Origin: a virus
Virus record (IMG/VR): IMGVR_UViG_3300029309_000107
Coordinates: 1 to 38,562 of that record
DNA: 38,562 nt
Reading direction: 5' to 3' (one strand)
Under the pieces are notes generated by a model, which was not told the DNA's origin, made no database searches, and saw nothing but the letters and a program-made list of their open reading frames with translations. Made by a program: the position numbers and the translations under genes. Below, piece by piece: positions 7,918 through 14,899 of the stretch (position 1 is the first letter of the stretch; each line of letters begins with the position of its first letter).

Positions 7918-8671
7918 CTGCGTTCTACTTGACTCCGAATACTCGCTAGAAAACTTTAAGATCACCCGATTAGCAGAGATAGCTTCTGTTATACACACGG
8001 AACTCTGGGAGTTACCGCAACCGAAAACTAAACCTGTTGTTGCAGTCTATCCCACCTCTTTTTTAGATCAAACAGGTCAACGTCGCAGCAACAGTTCTTT
8101 TGCTACGTTTAGCACGGCTGTTACCCAAGCGCCATACACACTTCTGATACAAGCGCTCAAGCACACTGCGCAAGGTGATTTCTTTGAAGTTGTCGAACGG
8201 ATCGGTCTCGATAACCTAAGTAAAGAACGCCAACTCATTCGTTCTACTAGAGAAAGTTTCGATGAACCGCAAAAGCTAAAACCGTTAATGTTTGCAGGGA
8301 TTATTTTTGAGGGAGCAGTGGTAAGTTACGAAAGCAACATAAGAACAGGCGGTACCGGGGGCAGAGTATTAGGCATCGGCATGAGCAGAAGCTATCGACA
8401 AGATACCGTTACCGTAAGTCTTCGAACCGTATCTGTTTTGACAGGACGCATACTAACAGAGGTTACGACGACCAAAAGTATACTAAGTGTTGGTATCAAC
8501 GAAGATGTGTTTAGGTTTGTGTTTAATCAAACTGAACTTGTCGAGGTAGAAAACGGTAACGTCGAGAACGAATCAATCACCATAGCGCTACAGTCTGCTA
8601 TTGAAATGGCAGTTTTAAAGACAGTCGAAAAAGGTATAATAAAAAATTACTGGAGTTACAAGGATGTTTAA
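7862..8671 (+). CDS. csgG: CsgG-type outer-membrane secretion pore lipoprotein
   Basis: A 269-residue lipoprotein, close to E. coli CsgG in length. The signal peptide ends in lipobox LSSC with Cys20. Recognisable CsgG blocks follow in order: VAVYPTSFLDQTGQ, FSTAVTQAPYTLLIQALKH, FEVVERIGLDNLSKERQLIR, FAGIIFEGAVVSYESNIRTGG, RVLGIGMSRSYRQDTVTVSLRTVSVLTG, LTEVTTTKSILSVGINEDVFRF and IALQSAIEMAVLKTVEKGI. CsgG forms a nonameric beta-barrel in the outer membrane that exports unfolded curlin. In the constriction loop the FSTAV block is kept but the residue before Phe is Thr where E. coli has Asn, and the E. coli Tyr position is not conserved by my alignment. It overlaps csgF by 56 bases and the curlin-like gene by 8. 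This is the firmest call in the locus. Confidence 0.93.
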   Translation: MKKVKQLLSLSLLTALLSSCVLLDSEYSLENFKITRLAEIASVIHTELWELPQPKTKPVVAVYPTSFLDQTGQRRSNSSFATFSTAVTQAPYTLLIQALKHTAQGDFFEVVERIGLDNLSKERQLIRSTRESFDEPQKLKPLMFAGIIFEGAVVSYESNIRTGGTGGRVLGIGMSRSYRQDTVTVSLRTVSVLTGRILTEVTTTKSILSVGINEDVFRFVFNQTELVEVENGNVENESITIALQSAIEMAVLKTVEKGIIKNYWSYKDV

Positions 8672-9365
8672 ATATTTTTTATTGTTCTTTGCTGGCTTTA
8701 TTTTTTCAGCAGACAATGAAACGTCAATCGATCAAGTTGGAAACACTATAAATATTGATGTAGAACAATTAGGTTCTGGCAACTTAATAGGTGGTGCTAC
8801 AGCGGCAGCGGGCAGTATGACGCCTTTAGATTTAGACGGTGTGACAATGACATTAGATATCAATCAAATAGGTTCGAGCAACTTATTTAGAGGAGATATC
8901 TATGCAGACTCGTACACGGGTTTCTTTGAGTTTAGCGGTTCTTCAAATATTTTTGATATTCAGACTGACCCAAGCAACACCTACGGAGCTGATTCAAGCA
9001 ACGTCAACATACAAGTCACAGGATCTAGTAACGACATGTCATTAGACCAAGCAACAAACGCTATGGCGTCTACGCTTGACTTAGATTGGATAATCAACGG
9101 TTCAAACAACACCATAGATTCTGACATAGATGTAGACTTAGCTACTAACTACATGGATATAGACGGGTCTGATAATACGATAAACTATAACGGAGATGGT
9201 TTTCAAGGCGGCTACTTTTATTTAGATCACACAGGTGGTTCAAGAACGTTAAATGTTACACAAGCTTCTACTTTGGATAACGATTGGTTACGGGTCATTA
9301 GTAACGGCTCAAATGGAACTTTCTGCATTATCCAAAACGACCAAGGCACCTCAACAAGCTGTTGA
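8664..9365 (+). CDS. Curlin-like secreted repeat protein (CsgA/CsgB-like)
   Basis: A 233-residue protein with a 15-residue signal peptide (MFKYFLLFFAGFIFSA) and a body of repeats rich in Asn, Gln, Ser, Gly and Asp. Units such as NIDVEQLGSGN and LDINQIGSSN fit the curlin repeat S-x5-QxGxGN; later units are looser (VNIQVTGSSND, WIINGSNNTID, MDIDGSDNTIN), which fits a beta-solenoid. It ends in a lone Cys. It lies directly after csgG with an 8-base overlap, as expected for an exported substrate. It is longer and more acidic than CsgA, and the repeats are irregular, so amyloid formation is a prediction. Confidence 0.75.
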   Translation: MFKYFLLFFAGFIFSADNETSIDQVGNTINIDVEQLGSGNLIGGATAAAGSMTPLDLDGVTMTLDINQIGSSNLFRGDIYADSYTGFFEFSGSSNIFDIQTDPSNTYGADSSNVNIQVTGSSNDMSLDQATNAMASTLDLDWIINGSNNTIDSDIDVDLATNYMDIDGSDNTINYNGDGFQGGYFYLDHTGGSRTLNVTQASTLDNDWLRVISNGSNGTFCIIQNDQGTSTSC

Positions 9366-10404
9366 CGTTGGAGCAGTAGAAGAAGTATCGGGCTTTGCTC
9401 AAATAGAAAGAGACGAATCTTTTAATGTGATTCAAGATTTTGTTGTGCAATCGTACGACAAAGCACAAACCGAAGCGGGTCGCATGGGTATACGCTTCGT
9501 CGACGATACAACTATTAAGATCACCGAAAACTCCATGGTCATCATAGACGAGTTTGTCTTTGATCCAGATCCTTCTAAATCAAAATTAGCAGTTAACTTC
9601 TTAAAAGGTACAGCTCGTTTTACCACTGGGCTTACTGGCAAAGTGGCTAAAGAGAACATGGTGTTACGCACTAATTCAGCTACCGTTGGTATAAGAGGCA
9701 CAGACTTCAGCGTTACTGTAAATCCAGATACTTCAGAGTCTTTGTTTATATTACTGCCAGATCAAGACGGTGCACCATCGGGTGAGATATCGGTAACAAC
9801 CGACATGGGCACGGTTGTTCTAAACCAAGCCTTTCAAGCCACTACCACCACTACATTAGAAAGCGCACCCAGCGAACCAGTGATACTAGACCTGTCGTTA
9901 GATTTTATTGACAACATGCTTATTGTAACGCCACCCAAACGCTCCAGATCCTTTGACGAAGAACAAGGGACTACGGAAACCGTAGATCCAATACTGGACT
10001 TCAACGAGCTAGACATAGATTATTTAGCAGAAGAAAACTTAGGTGAAGAAGGACTAGAGTTTACCGAGCTAGACTACGATGCACTAAACGTAAACTTCTT
10101 AGAAGATCTGTTAGATATCATCAGCGAACTAGATAAAATAGACGATGAAGACCGATTAGCACAAGAAGCAACCACAACGAGTATAAAAGGCACGGCGGTA
10201 GGACAAGATACAAAAACACAAATAACTACAATAGTTACTGGAGAAAAGATAAAATTAAGTAGAGCTGTAGGATCAACTGCTTCAATTAACATAGATAGTA
10301 GCAACAGCTACACCGTTGTATTAGAACAAGACGGTGTGATGAACGAAGTTAAAGTCAACGGCGGTAGCGATTCAACCATCGTCATTAGACAGGGGAATGG
10401 TTAA
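9253..10404 (+). CDS. Secreted FecR-domain protein with curlin-like C-terminus
   Basis: A 383-residue protein. The ATG chosen gives a classical signal peptide (MLHKLLLWITIGYGSLVTAQ); this places 113 bases over the 3' end of the curlin-like gene in another frame. An alternative ATG at 9313 would remove the signal peptide. Residues ~40-185 read as a FecR-type domain: GMGIRFVDDTTIKITENS (with one substitution), KLAVNFLKGTARFTTGL and VLRTNSATVGIRGTDFSV, the last being the hallmark of FecR-like beta modules. A very acidic linker (residues ~230-300) leads to a final ~40 residues with curlin-like units: VVLEQDGVMNEVKVN and STIVIRQGNG. It may be a surface partner or nucleator exported through CsgG; that role is inferred. 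No sigma/anti-sigma membrane segment is present. Confidence 0.75.
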   Translation: MLHKLLLWITIGYGSLVTAQMELSALSKTTKAPQQAVDVGAVEEVSGFAQIERDESFNVIQDFVVQSYDKAQTEAGRMGIRFVDDTTIKITENSMVIIDEFVFDPDPSKSKLAVNFLKGTARFTTGLTGKVAKENMVLRTNSATVGIRGTDFSVTVNPDTSESLFILLPDQDGAPSGEISVTTDMGTVVLNQAFQATTTTTLESAPSEPVILDLSLDFIDNMLIVTPPKRSRSFDEEQGTTETVDPILDFNELDIDYLAEENLGEEGLEFTELDYDALNVNFLEDLLDIISELDKIDDEDRLAQEATTTSIKGTAVGQDTKTQITTIVTGEKIKLSRAVGSTASINIDSSNSYTVVLEQDGVMNEVKVNGGSDSTIVIRQGNG

Positions 10405-10439
10405 TCGGTATTATTTGCTGATAATTAAAAAGATATTTT

Positions 10440-12326
10440 ATGCCTTTACAAAAAAATACATTTGTCCCTGGTATAAACAGAGAAGGCACCGCTTACGATA
10501 ACGAGGGCGGCTGGTTTGACTGTAATTTAATTAGATTTCGTGCGGGCAGGCCAGAGAAGTTTGGTGGTTGGGGAAAGCTTTTAAGTGCCACATATCAAGG
10601 AACAGCTAGAGCACTGCATAATTTTATATCTCTAGCAGGCACTAAATACTTAGGTATAGGGACTCATTTTAAATATTATATTGTAGAAAATAACGATGCT
10701 TTTAATGACATAACGCCTATAAGAAAAACAGTTGGTGCTGGACAAACCGATACTACAGCGACTACTTTTGCAAAAGTTGGTAATGATGACGCTACCATAA
10801 CGGTCACTAACAACTCTCATGGTGCAGTACAAAATGATTTTGTTACTTTTTCTGGGGCAGCGTCATTAGGCGGCAACATCACCGCCGCTGTTCTCAATCA
10901 AGAATATCAAATAGCTACCGTAACGGACGGTAATACATACACAATAGAAGCTAAAGATACATCTGGTAATACAGTATTAGCTAACTCATCTGACTCAGGA
11001 ACTGGAGGGGGTAGCGTTGTTTCCGCTTATCAAATTAACACTGGATTAGATGTTTTTGTATCTTCTACTGGTTGGGGAGCAAACAGTTGGGGATCTAGCG
11101 GTTGGGGATCAACAACTCCTTTATCAGATACTAATCAACTTAGAATTTGGACACATGATAATTATGGAGAAGATTTAATATTAAATGTTAGAGGTGGCGG
11201 TGTTTATAGGTGGGTAGAGAATAATGGCACATCTACTAGAGCCAGTTTACTATCATCAGCCACTGGAGCTAATCAAGTTCCAACAGCGGCTCTTCAAGTA
11301 TTAACATCTGAGGTTGATAGGCATTTAATAGTTTTAGGTGCGGATCCACTTAACACCAGTAACGTTAGAACAGGAACGCTGGATCCAATGTTGGTAGCAT
11401 TTAGCGATCAAGAAAATCCATTAGACTTTGAAACAAAAGCAACTAACTCTGCTGGAGAGTTAAGACTATCATCTGGTTCCCTAATCGTAGGAGCTGTTAA
11501 GTCTAGGCAAGAAACAGTTATCTTTACTGATACATCTGTTTACAGTATGCAGTTTATAGGGCCGCCGTTTACTTTTGGCCTTAACTTAATAAACGAATCA
11601 ACTGGTTTGATAGGTCCCAAAGCAGCCGTGACAGCACCTAACGGTGTGTATTACATGAGTTACGATTCTTTTTATGTATACAGTGGTAGTGTGCAACAAA
11701 TACCGTGCACGGTTAGAAACTATGTGTTTAGTGACATAAATCAATCTCAAGCATACAAAATAAATGCATTTACTAACAACAAACACTCTGAGGTTGGTTG
11801 GTTCTATCCGTCAGCTAGTTCTACTGAAATAGATAGGTATGTAATTTATAACTACGCAGAAAGCGTTTGGTATTATGGACAACTATCAAGAACTGCTTGG
11901 TTAGACTCAAACATAGAAAGTTATCCACAAGCTGTCTCTGGAGGATACTTATACGAACACGAAAAAGGTTTTGATAACGATGGCTCTGAGATGACTAATG
12001 TATTTATAGAATCCTCCGACTTTGATATAGGCGATGGCGATAGTTTTTCTTTTTTACGAAGACTTATACCCGATATAAAATTTTTAGACGATGATGCTAG
12101 TTCTAACGTAAACATAGTTACTAAAACAAGAAACTTCCCTGGAGACTCTTTGAGTACAGACAGCACTTCTCTTATTACGCCATCAACTCAACAAAGTCAC
12201 ATCAGAGCTAGAGGTAGACAAGCTGTTGTACGCATTTCATCTAACGATGGAAATAGTGGAAACGTTGGTGTTGGTTGGCGTCTTGGAGCTATTAGATACG
12301 ATATAAGGCCAGACGGTAGAAGATAA
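10440..12326 (+). CDS. P22 gp10-like DNA stabilization / tail hub protein
   Basis: A 628-residue protein starting MPLQKNTFVPGINREGTAYD, followed by GGWFDCNLIRFRAGRPEKFGGW. This start is characteristic of a large phage protein annotated as a packaged-DNA stabilization protein related to P22 gp10, which plugs the portal and carries the tail needle. The rest is rich in beta strands with blocks such as SLIVGAVKSRQETVIFTDTS and GPKAAVTAPNGVYYMS, as in beta-propeller-like tail hub proteins. It would argue for short-tailed (podovirus) morphology. The 35 bases before it hold no gene. The next gene's ATG overlaps its stop (TAATG). Confidence 0.7.
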   Translation: MPLQKNTFVPGINREGTAYDNEGGWFDCNLIRFRAGRPEKFGGWGKLLSATYQGTARALHNFISLAGTKYLGIGTHFKYYIVENNDAFNDITPIRKTVGAGQTDTTATTFAKVGNDDATITVTNNSHGAVQNDFVTFSGAASLGGNITAAVLNQEYQIATVTDGNTYTIEAKDTSGNTVLANSSDSGTGGGSVVSAYQINTGLDVFVSSTGWGANSWGSSGWGSTTPLSDTNQLRIWTHDNYGEDLILNVRGGGVYRWVENNGTSTRASLLSSATGANQVPTAALQVLTSEVDRHLIVLGADPLNTSNVRTGTLDPMLVAFSDQENPLDFETKATNSAGELRLSSGSLIVGAVKSRQETVIFTDTSVYSMQFIGPPFTFGLNLINESTGLIGPKAAVTAPNGVYYMSYDSFYVYSGSVQQIPCTVRNYVFSDINQSQAYKINAFTNNKHSEVGWFYPSASSTEIDRYVIYNYAESVWYYGQLSRTAWLDSNIESYPQAVSGGYLYEHEKGFDNDGSEMTNVFIESSDFDIGDGDSFSFLRRLIPDIKFLDDDASSNVNIVTKTRNFPGDSLSTDSTSLITPSTQQSHIRARGRQAVVRISSNDGNSGNVGVGWRLGAIRYDIRPDGRR

Positions 12327-12655
12327 TGTCTAAACTGCTACCAACCAGACTGCCAGTAGCAACCACTGAAATTAGCGTTGATTTATACAATCGATTAATA
12401 AGAATATTAGAGCTTAACTTAGGTGAGTTTGATCCTAGCAATACAGATCAGTTCACTACAACTCAACGTGACTCCTCTTTGTTTAATCCAGGTAGTATTA
12501 TATGGAATACAACGGTTGATAAATTACAAGTATGGACTGGATTTGGTTGGTATAATATTGATGCACAACCAGAAGAAGAACAAGGTCTAAAAGGCACTGC
12601 TTTTGTTGGCGAGGTTTTTGTACAAACTGGTAAAGGTGCGCAAGTTTATTTGTAA
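12326..12655 (+). CDS. Hypothetical virion-module protein
   Basis: A 109-residue protein overlapping the preceding stop by one base. The N-terminal half has a helix (SVDLYNRLIRILELNLGEFD), the middle has FNPGSIIWNTTVDKLQVWTGFGWYNI, a pattern seen in short phage beta proteins where a W-rich strand pair follows IIWNTT. I do not recognise a named family. Position after the gp10-like gene suggests a head-tail or tail accessory protein. Confidence 0.5.
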   Translation: MSKLLPTRLPVATTEISVDLYNRLIRILELNLGEFDPSNTDQFTTTQRDSSLFNPGSIIWNTTVDKLQVWTGFGWYNIDAQPEEEQGLKGTAFVGEVFVQTGKGAQVYL

Positions 12656-12656
12656 T

Positions 12657-12971
12657 ATGGCAATAACAAGATCACAAATGGCTAAAACTACTAGAAAGAA
12701 AGGCAAGATGCCTGCTAGAAACAAAAAGAACTTCCGACCAACTAAGTCGGGAGCTGGAATGACTAAGGCTGGTGTTAAAGCTTATCGTAAGTTAAATCCT
12801 GGTAGTAAGTTAAAAACTGCTGTTACGGGGAAAGTCAAGAAAGGTAGTAAGGCAGCGAAGAGACGTAAATCTTTTTGCGCTAGATCTGCTGGACAAATGA
12901 AGAAGTTTCCTAAAGCAGCAAAAAATCCTAATTCTAGGTTGAGACAAGCAAGAAAAAGATGGAAGTGTTAA
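12657..12971 (+). CDS. Lysine-rich basic protein with Cys pair (DUF6321-like)
   Basis: A 104-residue protein, over a third Lys/Arg. The ATG at 12657 follows the preceding stop at once; a longer frame lies inside the previous gene, and a second ATG eight codons on is also possible. Recognisable blocks are SGAGMTKAGVKAYRKLNPGS, KLKTAVTGKVKKGSKAAKRR and KSFCARSAGQMKKFP, with a final RKRWKC. This is a family I remember from marine phages and eukaryotic giant-virus-like sequences (I recall DUF6321), of unknown function. The charge suggests nucleic-acid binding. It begins a group of four basic proteins interrupted by a SET methyltransferase. Confidence 0.7.
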   Translation: MAITRSQMAKTTRKKGKMPARNKKNFRPTKSGAGMTKAGVKAYRKLNPGSKLKTAVTGKVKKGSKAAKRRKSFCARSAGQMKKFPKAAKNPNSRLRQARKRWKC

Positions 12972-13253
12972 ATGGCAGTTAAAAAAAATGCAAAAAAAAC
13001 TGTAAGAAAAGTAGTTAAAGGTTTGAGAAAAGCAAGTAAGTTACATGCAAAACAAGCCAAAAGTTTAACTGCTTTAAAACTAAAAAAAGGTGGCAGCGCA
13101 ACTAAAAAGAAAAAAGGTGCAACGCCGACTAACCCGTCCTTGTACGCAAGAGTAAAAGCAGAAGCTAAGAAAAAATTTAAGGTTTATCCTAGCGCGTATG
13201 CTAATGCTTGGTTAGTTAGAACTTATAAAAAACGCGGCGGCGGATACAGATAA
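12972..13253 (+). CDS. Lysine-rich basic protein (DUF5872-like)
   Basis: A 93-residue protein starting on the base after the preceding stop. The first 60 residues are almost a Lys/Ala polymer (AVKKNAKKTVRKVVKGLRKA), histone-tail-like. The C-terminus (PSLYARVKAEAKKKFKVYPS, then YANAWLVRTYKKRGGGYR) is a conserved phage motif I recall as DUF5872. Nothing enzymatic is visible; DNA or RNA binding is likely from charge alone. It directly precedes the SET-domain gene, so it is a candidate methylation substrate. Confidence 0.7.
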   Translation: MAVKKNAKKTVRKVVKGLRKASKLHAKQAKSLTALKLKKGGSATKKKKGATPTNPSLYARVKAEAKKKFKVYPSAYANAWLVRTYKKRGGGYR

Positions 13254-13274
13254 AACTTTACATAACTCAATAAC

Positions 13275-13595
13275 ATGAGTCAGTTTAATAAGTTTTATTA
13301 CAAACCTTTGCCTAATTTTTTAGAAGTTGGCAAAAGCGATATCGAAGGATTTGGTGTGTTTGCTAAAGAGTATATAGAAGAAGACTACGACTTAGGTATG
13401 ACGCACATAAAAGTTCCCATATTAAACGGTTACATAAGAACCCCTCTTGGTGGTTTTGTAAATCATTCTGAAGATCCTAATTGCGAACTAGAGGAAAGAT
13501 TAGATTGGGATGATTACAGAATATATAATTTAGTAACCTTGAGAGATATATTAGAAGGCGAAGAACTAACATTAAATTATCACATTGACGAATAG
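13275..13595 (+). CDS. SET-domain protein methyltransferase
   Basis: A 106-residue minimal SET domain. GFGVFAKEYIEEDYDL at residues 25-40 is the SET-N GxG turn that contacts S-adenosylmethionine; GGFVNHSEDPNCEL (residues 59-72) carries the N63-H64-S65 and P-N-C core; VTLRDILEGEELTLNYH ends with the ELTxxY motif whose Tyr102 matches the catalytic Tyr. These enzymes transfer methyl groups to protein lysines. Pre-SET and post-SET zinc parts are absent, as in many viral and bacterial members. It sits between lysine-rich proteins (12657-13253 and 13585-14221), which makes those likely substrates; host proteins are the alternative. The call as SET is firm, the substrate is not. Confidence 0.88.
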   Translation: MSQFNKFYYKPLPNFLEVGKSDIEGFGVFAKEYIEEDYDLGMTHIKVPILNGYIRTPLGGFVNHSEDPNCELEERLDWDDYRIYNLVTLRDILEGEELTLNYHIDE

Positions 13596-13881
13596 AAAAA
13601 GAAAAGATCCTAAAAAAGGAACTGGCAAGAAGCCAAAGGGTAGCGGTAGACGTCTTTATACAGACGAGAATCCCAAAGATACCGTACGCATAAAGTACGC
13701 CACGCCAGCTGACGCTAGAGCAACCGTAGCCAAAGTTAAGAAAATTAGAAAACCTTTTGCTAGAAAGATACAAATACTCACTGTCATGGAACAGCGAGCA
13801 AAAGTTGCAGGAAAGAAAGAACAAGCTAAAATAGCAAAAGCTGGTAAACAAGCAATTAGGAAAAAACATGGCAAAGCCTAA
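13585..13881 (+). CDS. Lysine-rich basic phage protein, TTG start
   Basis: A 98-residue protein read from a TTG that overlaps the SET gene by 11 bases; no ATG is available before the conserved start RKRKDPKKGTGKKPKGSGRR. The block LYTDENPKDTVRIKYATPAD follows, then a helical Lys/Ala-rich half. I remember the same KGSGRRLYTDENPKDTV block from other marine phages as a hypothetical protein. Probably nucleic-acid binding. It overlaps the next gene by 14 bases. The TTG start is inferred from family start and lack of alternatives. Confidence 0.65.
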   Translation: MTNRKRKDPKKGTGKKPKGSGRRLYTDENPKDTVRIKYATPADARATVAKVKKIRKPFARKIQILTVMEQRAKVAGKKEQAKIAKAGKQAIRKKHGKA

Positions 13882-14221
13882 AGGCGGATTAACAGAATGG
13901 TTTGGCAAAGGTCCCAAAGGAGATTGGGTTGATATCGGTGCGCCAAAAAAGAAAGGTAAGTTTCAAGCTTGTGGACGCAAATCTGCATCTAAAAGCAAAA
14001 GAAAATATCCTAAGTGCGTACCGAGATCAAAAGCAAAATCTATGACTAAAAGCCAAATAAGATCTGCGGTATCTAGAAAAAGAGCAGCTGGCAATCCAGG
14101 GGGCAAACCCACTAACGTCAAGACTATTGTTAAGAAAAAAGAAGGCGGCATAGTAACTAAATTAAACAGAGGTTGCGGAGCTGTTATGCCTAACAGAAGA
14201 AAACGAACAAGCTATTCTTAA
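13868..14221 (+). CDS. Lysine/arginine-rich basic protein with Cys
   Basis: A 117-residue basic protein. It opens with GGLTEWFGKGPKGDWVDIGA, then FQACGRKSASKSKRKYPKC, KAKSMTKSQIRSAVSRKRAA and GNPGGKPTNVKT, ending near GGIVTKLNRGCGAVMPNRRK. This layout (EWF...WVDI...CGR...YPKCVP...AVxRKRAAGNPGGKP) is a conserved small phage family of unknown function. Three to four Cys may bind zinc or form disulfides. It closes the basic-protein cluster and abuts the i-spanin gene (TAATG overlap). Confidence 0.7.
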   Translation: MAKPKGGLTEWFGKGPKGDWVDIGAPKKKGKFQACGRKSASKSKRKYPKCVPRSKAKSMTKSQIRSAVSRKRAAGNPGGKPTNVKTIVKKKEGGIVTKLNRGCGAVMPNRRKRTSYS

Positions 14222-14613
14222 TGAGTAAGATATTGTTAGGAGTTATAGGAGCACTGCTATTAGCTTTATCTTTTTTATGGATACAAAACTCAAGACTATC
14301 TTCTCTTAACCAAGCTTTTGAGTTAAGAGATCAAGAACAAAAAGCTGCGATAGAATCTTTGCAATCTGATTTTAAAGTGCAGACCGAAGGGCTACTAGCC
14401 ATACAATCGCGTAACCAAGAAATAGAAGCAGAGATGTCTAGATACTTAGATATCTTTAAACGACATAATCTAAGTAAACTAGCCGCAGCTAAACCCGGAC
14501 TTATAGAAACCAGAGTAAACAATGGCACTAAAGATGTATTCGACAGTATTGAAGCAGACAGCCGTAGCATTGATCGTCTTGATGACGGTCTACAGTTGCA
14601 GTCTGATTCCTAA
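14221..14613 (+). CDS. i-spanin (Rz-like)
   Basis: A 130-residue inner-membrane spanin. An N-terminal signal-anchor (ILLGVIGALLLALSFLWIQ, residues 4-22) is followed by a periplasmic coiled coil (LNQAFELRDQEQKAAIESLQ onward) and a C-terminal part with KPGLIETRVNNGTKDVFDSI, a block common in Rz-type proteins of marine phages. It works with the outer-membrane spanin encoded in the overlapping frame downstream to fuse inner and outer membranes at the end of lysis. The 92-base overlap with the lipoprotein gene is the classic Rz/Rz1 arrangement. Confidence 0.8.
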   Translation: MSKILLGVIGALLLALSFLWIQNSRLSSLNQAFELRDQEQKAAIESLQSDFKVQTEGLLAIQSRNQEIEAEMSRYLDIFKRHNLSKLAAAKPGLIETRVNNGTKDVFDSIEADSRSIDRLDDGLQLQSDS

Positions 14614-14899
14614 AAAAGTAGACGTTATATCTAAACCGTTAGATAAGCAGATAGCGCAGCCTATGTTGCCTAGAGGTATAGATTTAAAAGAGCCGTATTG
14701 GTATGTGGTGTCCGAAAAGAACATTGATGAGTTCTTAGATAGACTAAAAAAAGAAGAAGGCAGAATTGTTTTTGTCGCTATGTCTATACCAGACTACGAA
14801 CTCATGTCCTACAATATGCAAGAACTCAAACGTTATATTAATGAGCTTAAAGAAGTTGTTGTGTATTACAGAAAAGTAACGACTAAGGAGACAGAATGA
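14522..14899 (+). CDS. o-spanin lipoprotein (Rz1-like)
   Basis: A 125-residue lipoprotein whose start lies inside the i-spanin gene in a different frame. Hydrophobic segment residues 13-24 ends in a lipobox-like VYSC with Cys26, so it should be lipidated and sent to the outer membrane. After it come a Pro-containing stretch and EPYWYVVSEKNIDEFLDRLK, FVAMSIPDYELMSYNMQELK and RYINELKEVVVYY. It is longer than lambda Rz1; the extra C-terminal domain is typical of the marine phage version. Another in-frame ATG four codons later would give the same mature protein. It overlaps the lysozyme gene by 4 bases (ATGA). Confidence 0.75.
   Translation: MALKMYSTVLKQTAVALIVLMTVYSCSLIPKKVDVISKPLDKQIAQPMLPRGIDLKEPYWYVVSEKNIDEFLDRLKKEEGRIVFVAMSIPDYELMSYNMQELKRYINELKEVVVYYRKVTTKETE

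Noticed and set aside
13477-13917. Leftward frames opposite the lysine-rich genes
   Set aside because: Phe/Leu/Ser-rich products are simply the complement of Lys-rich codons.
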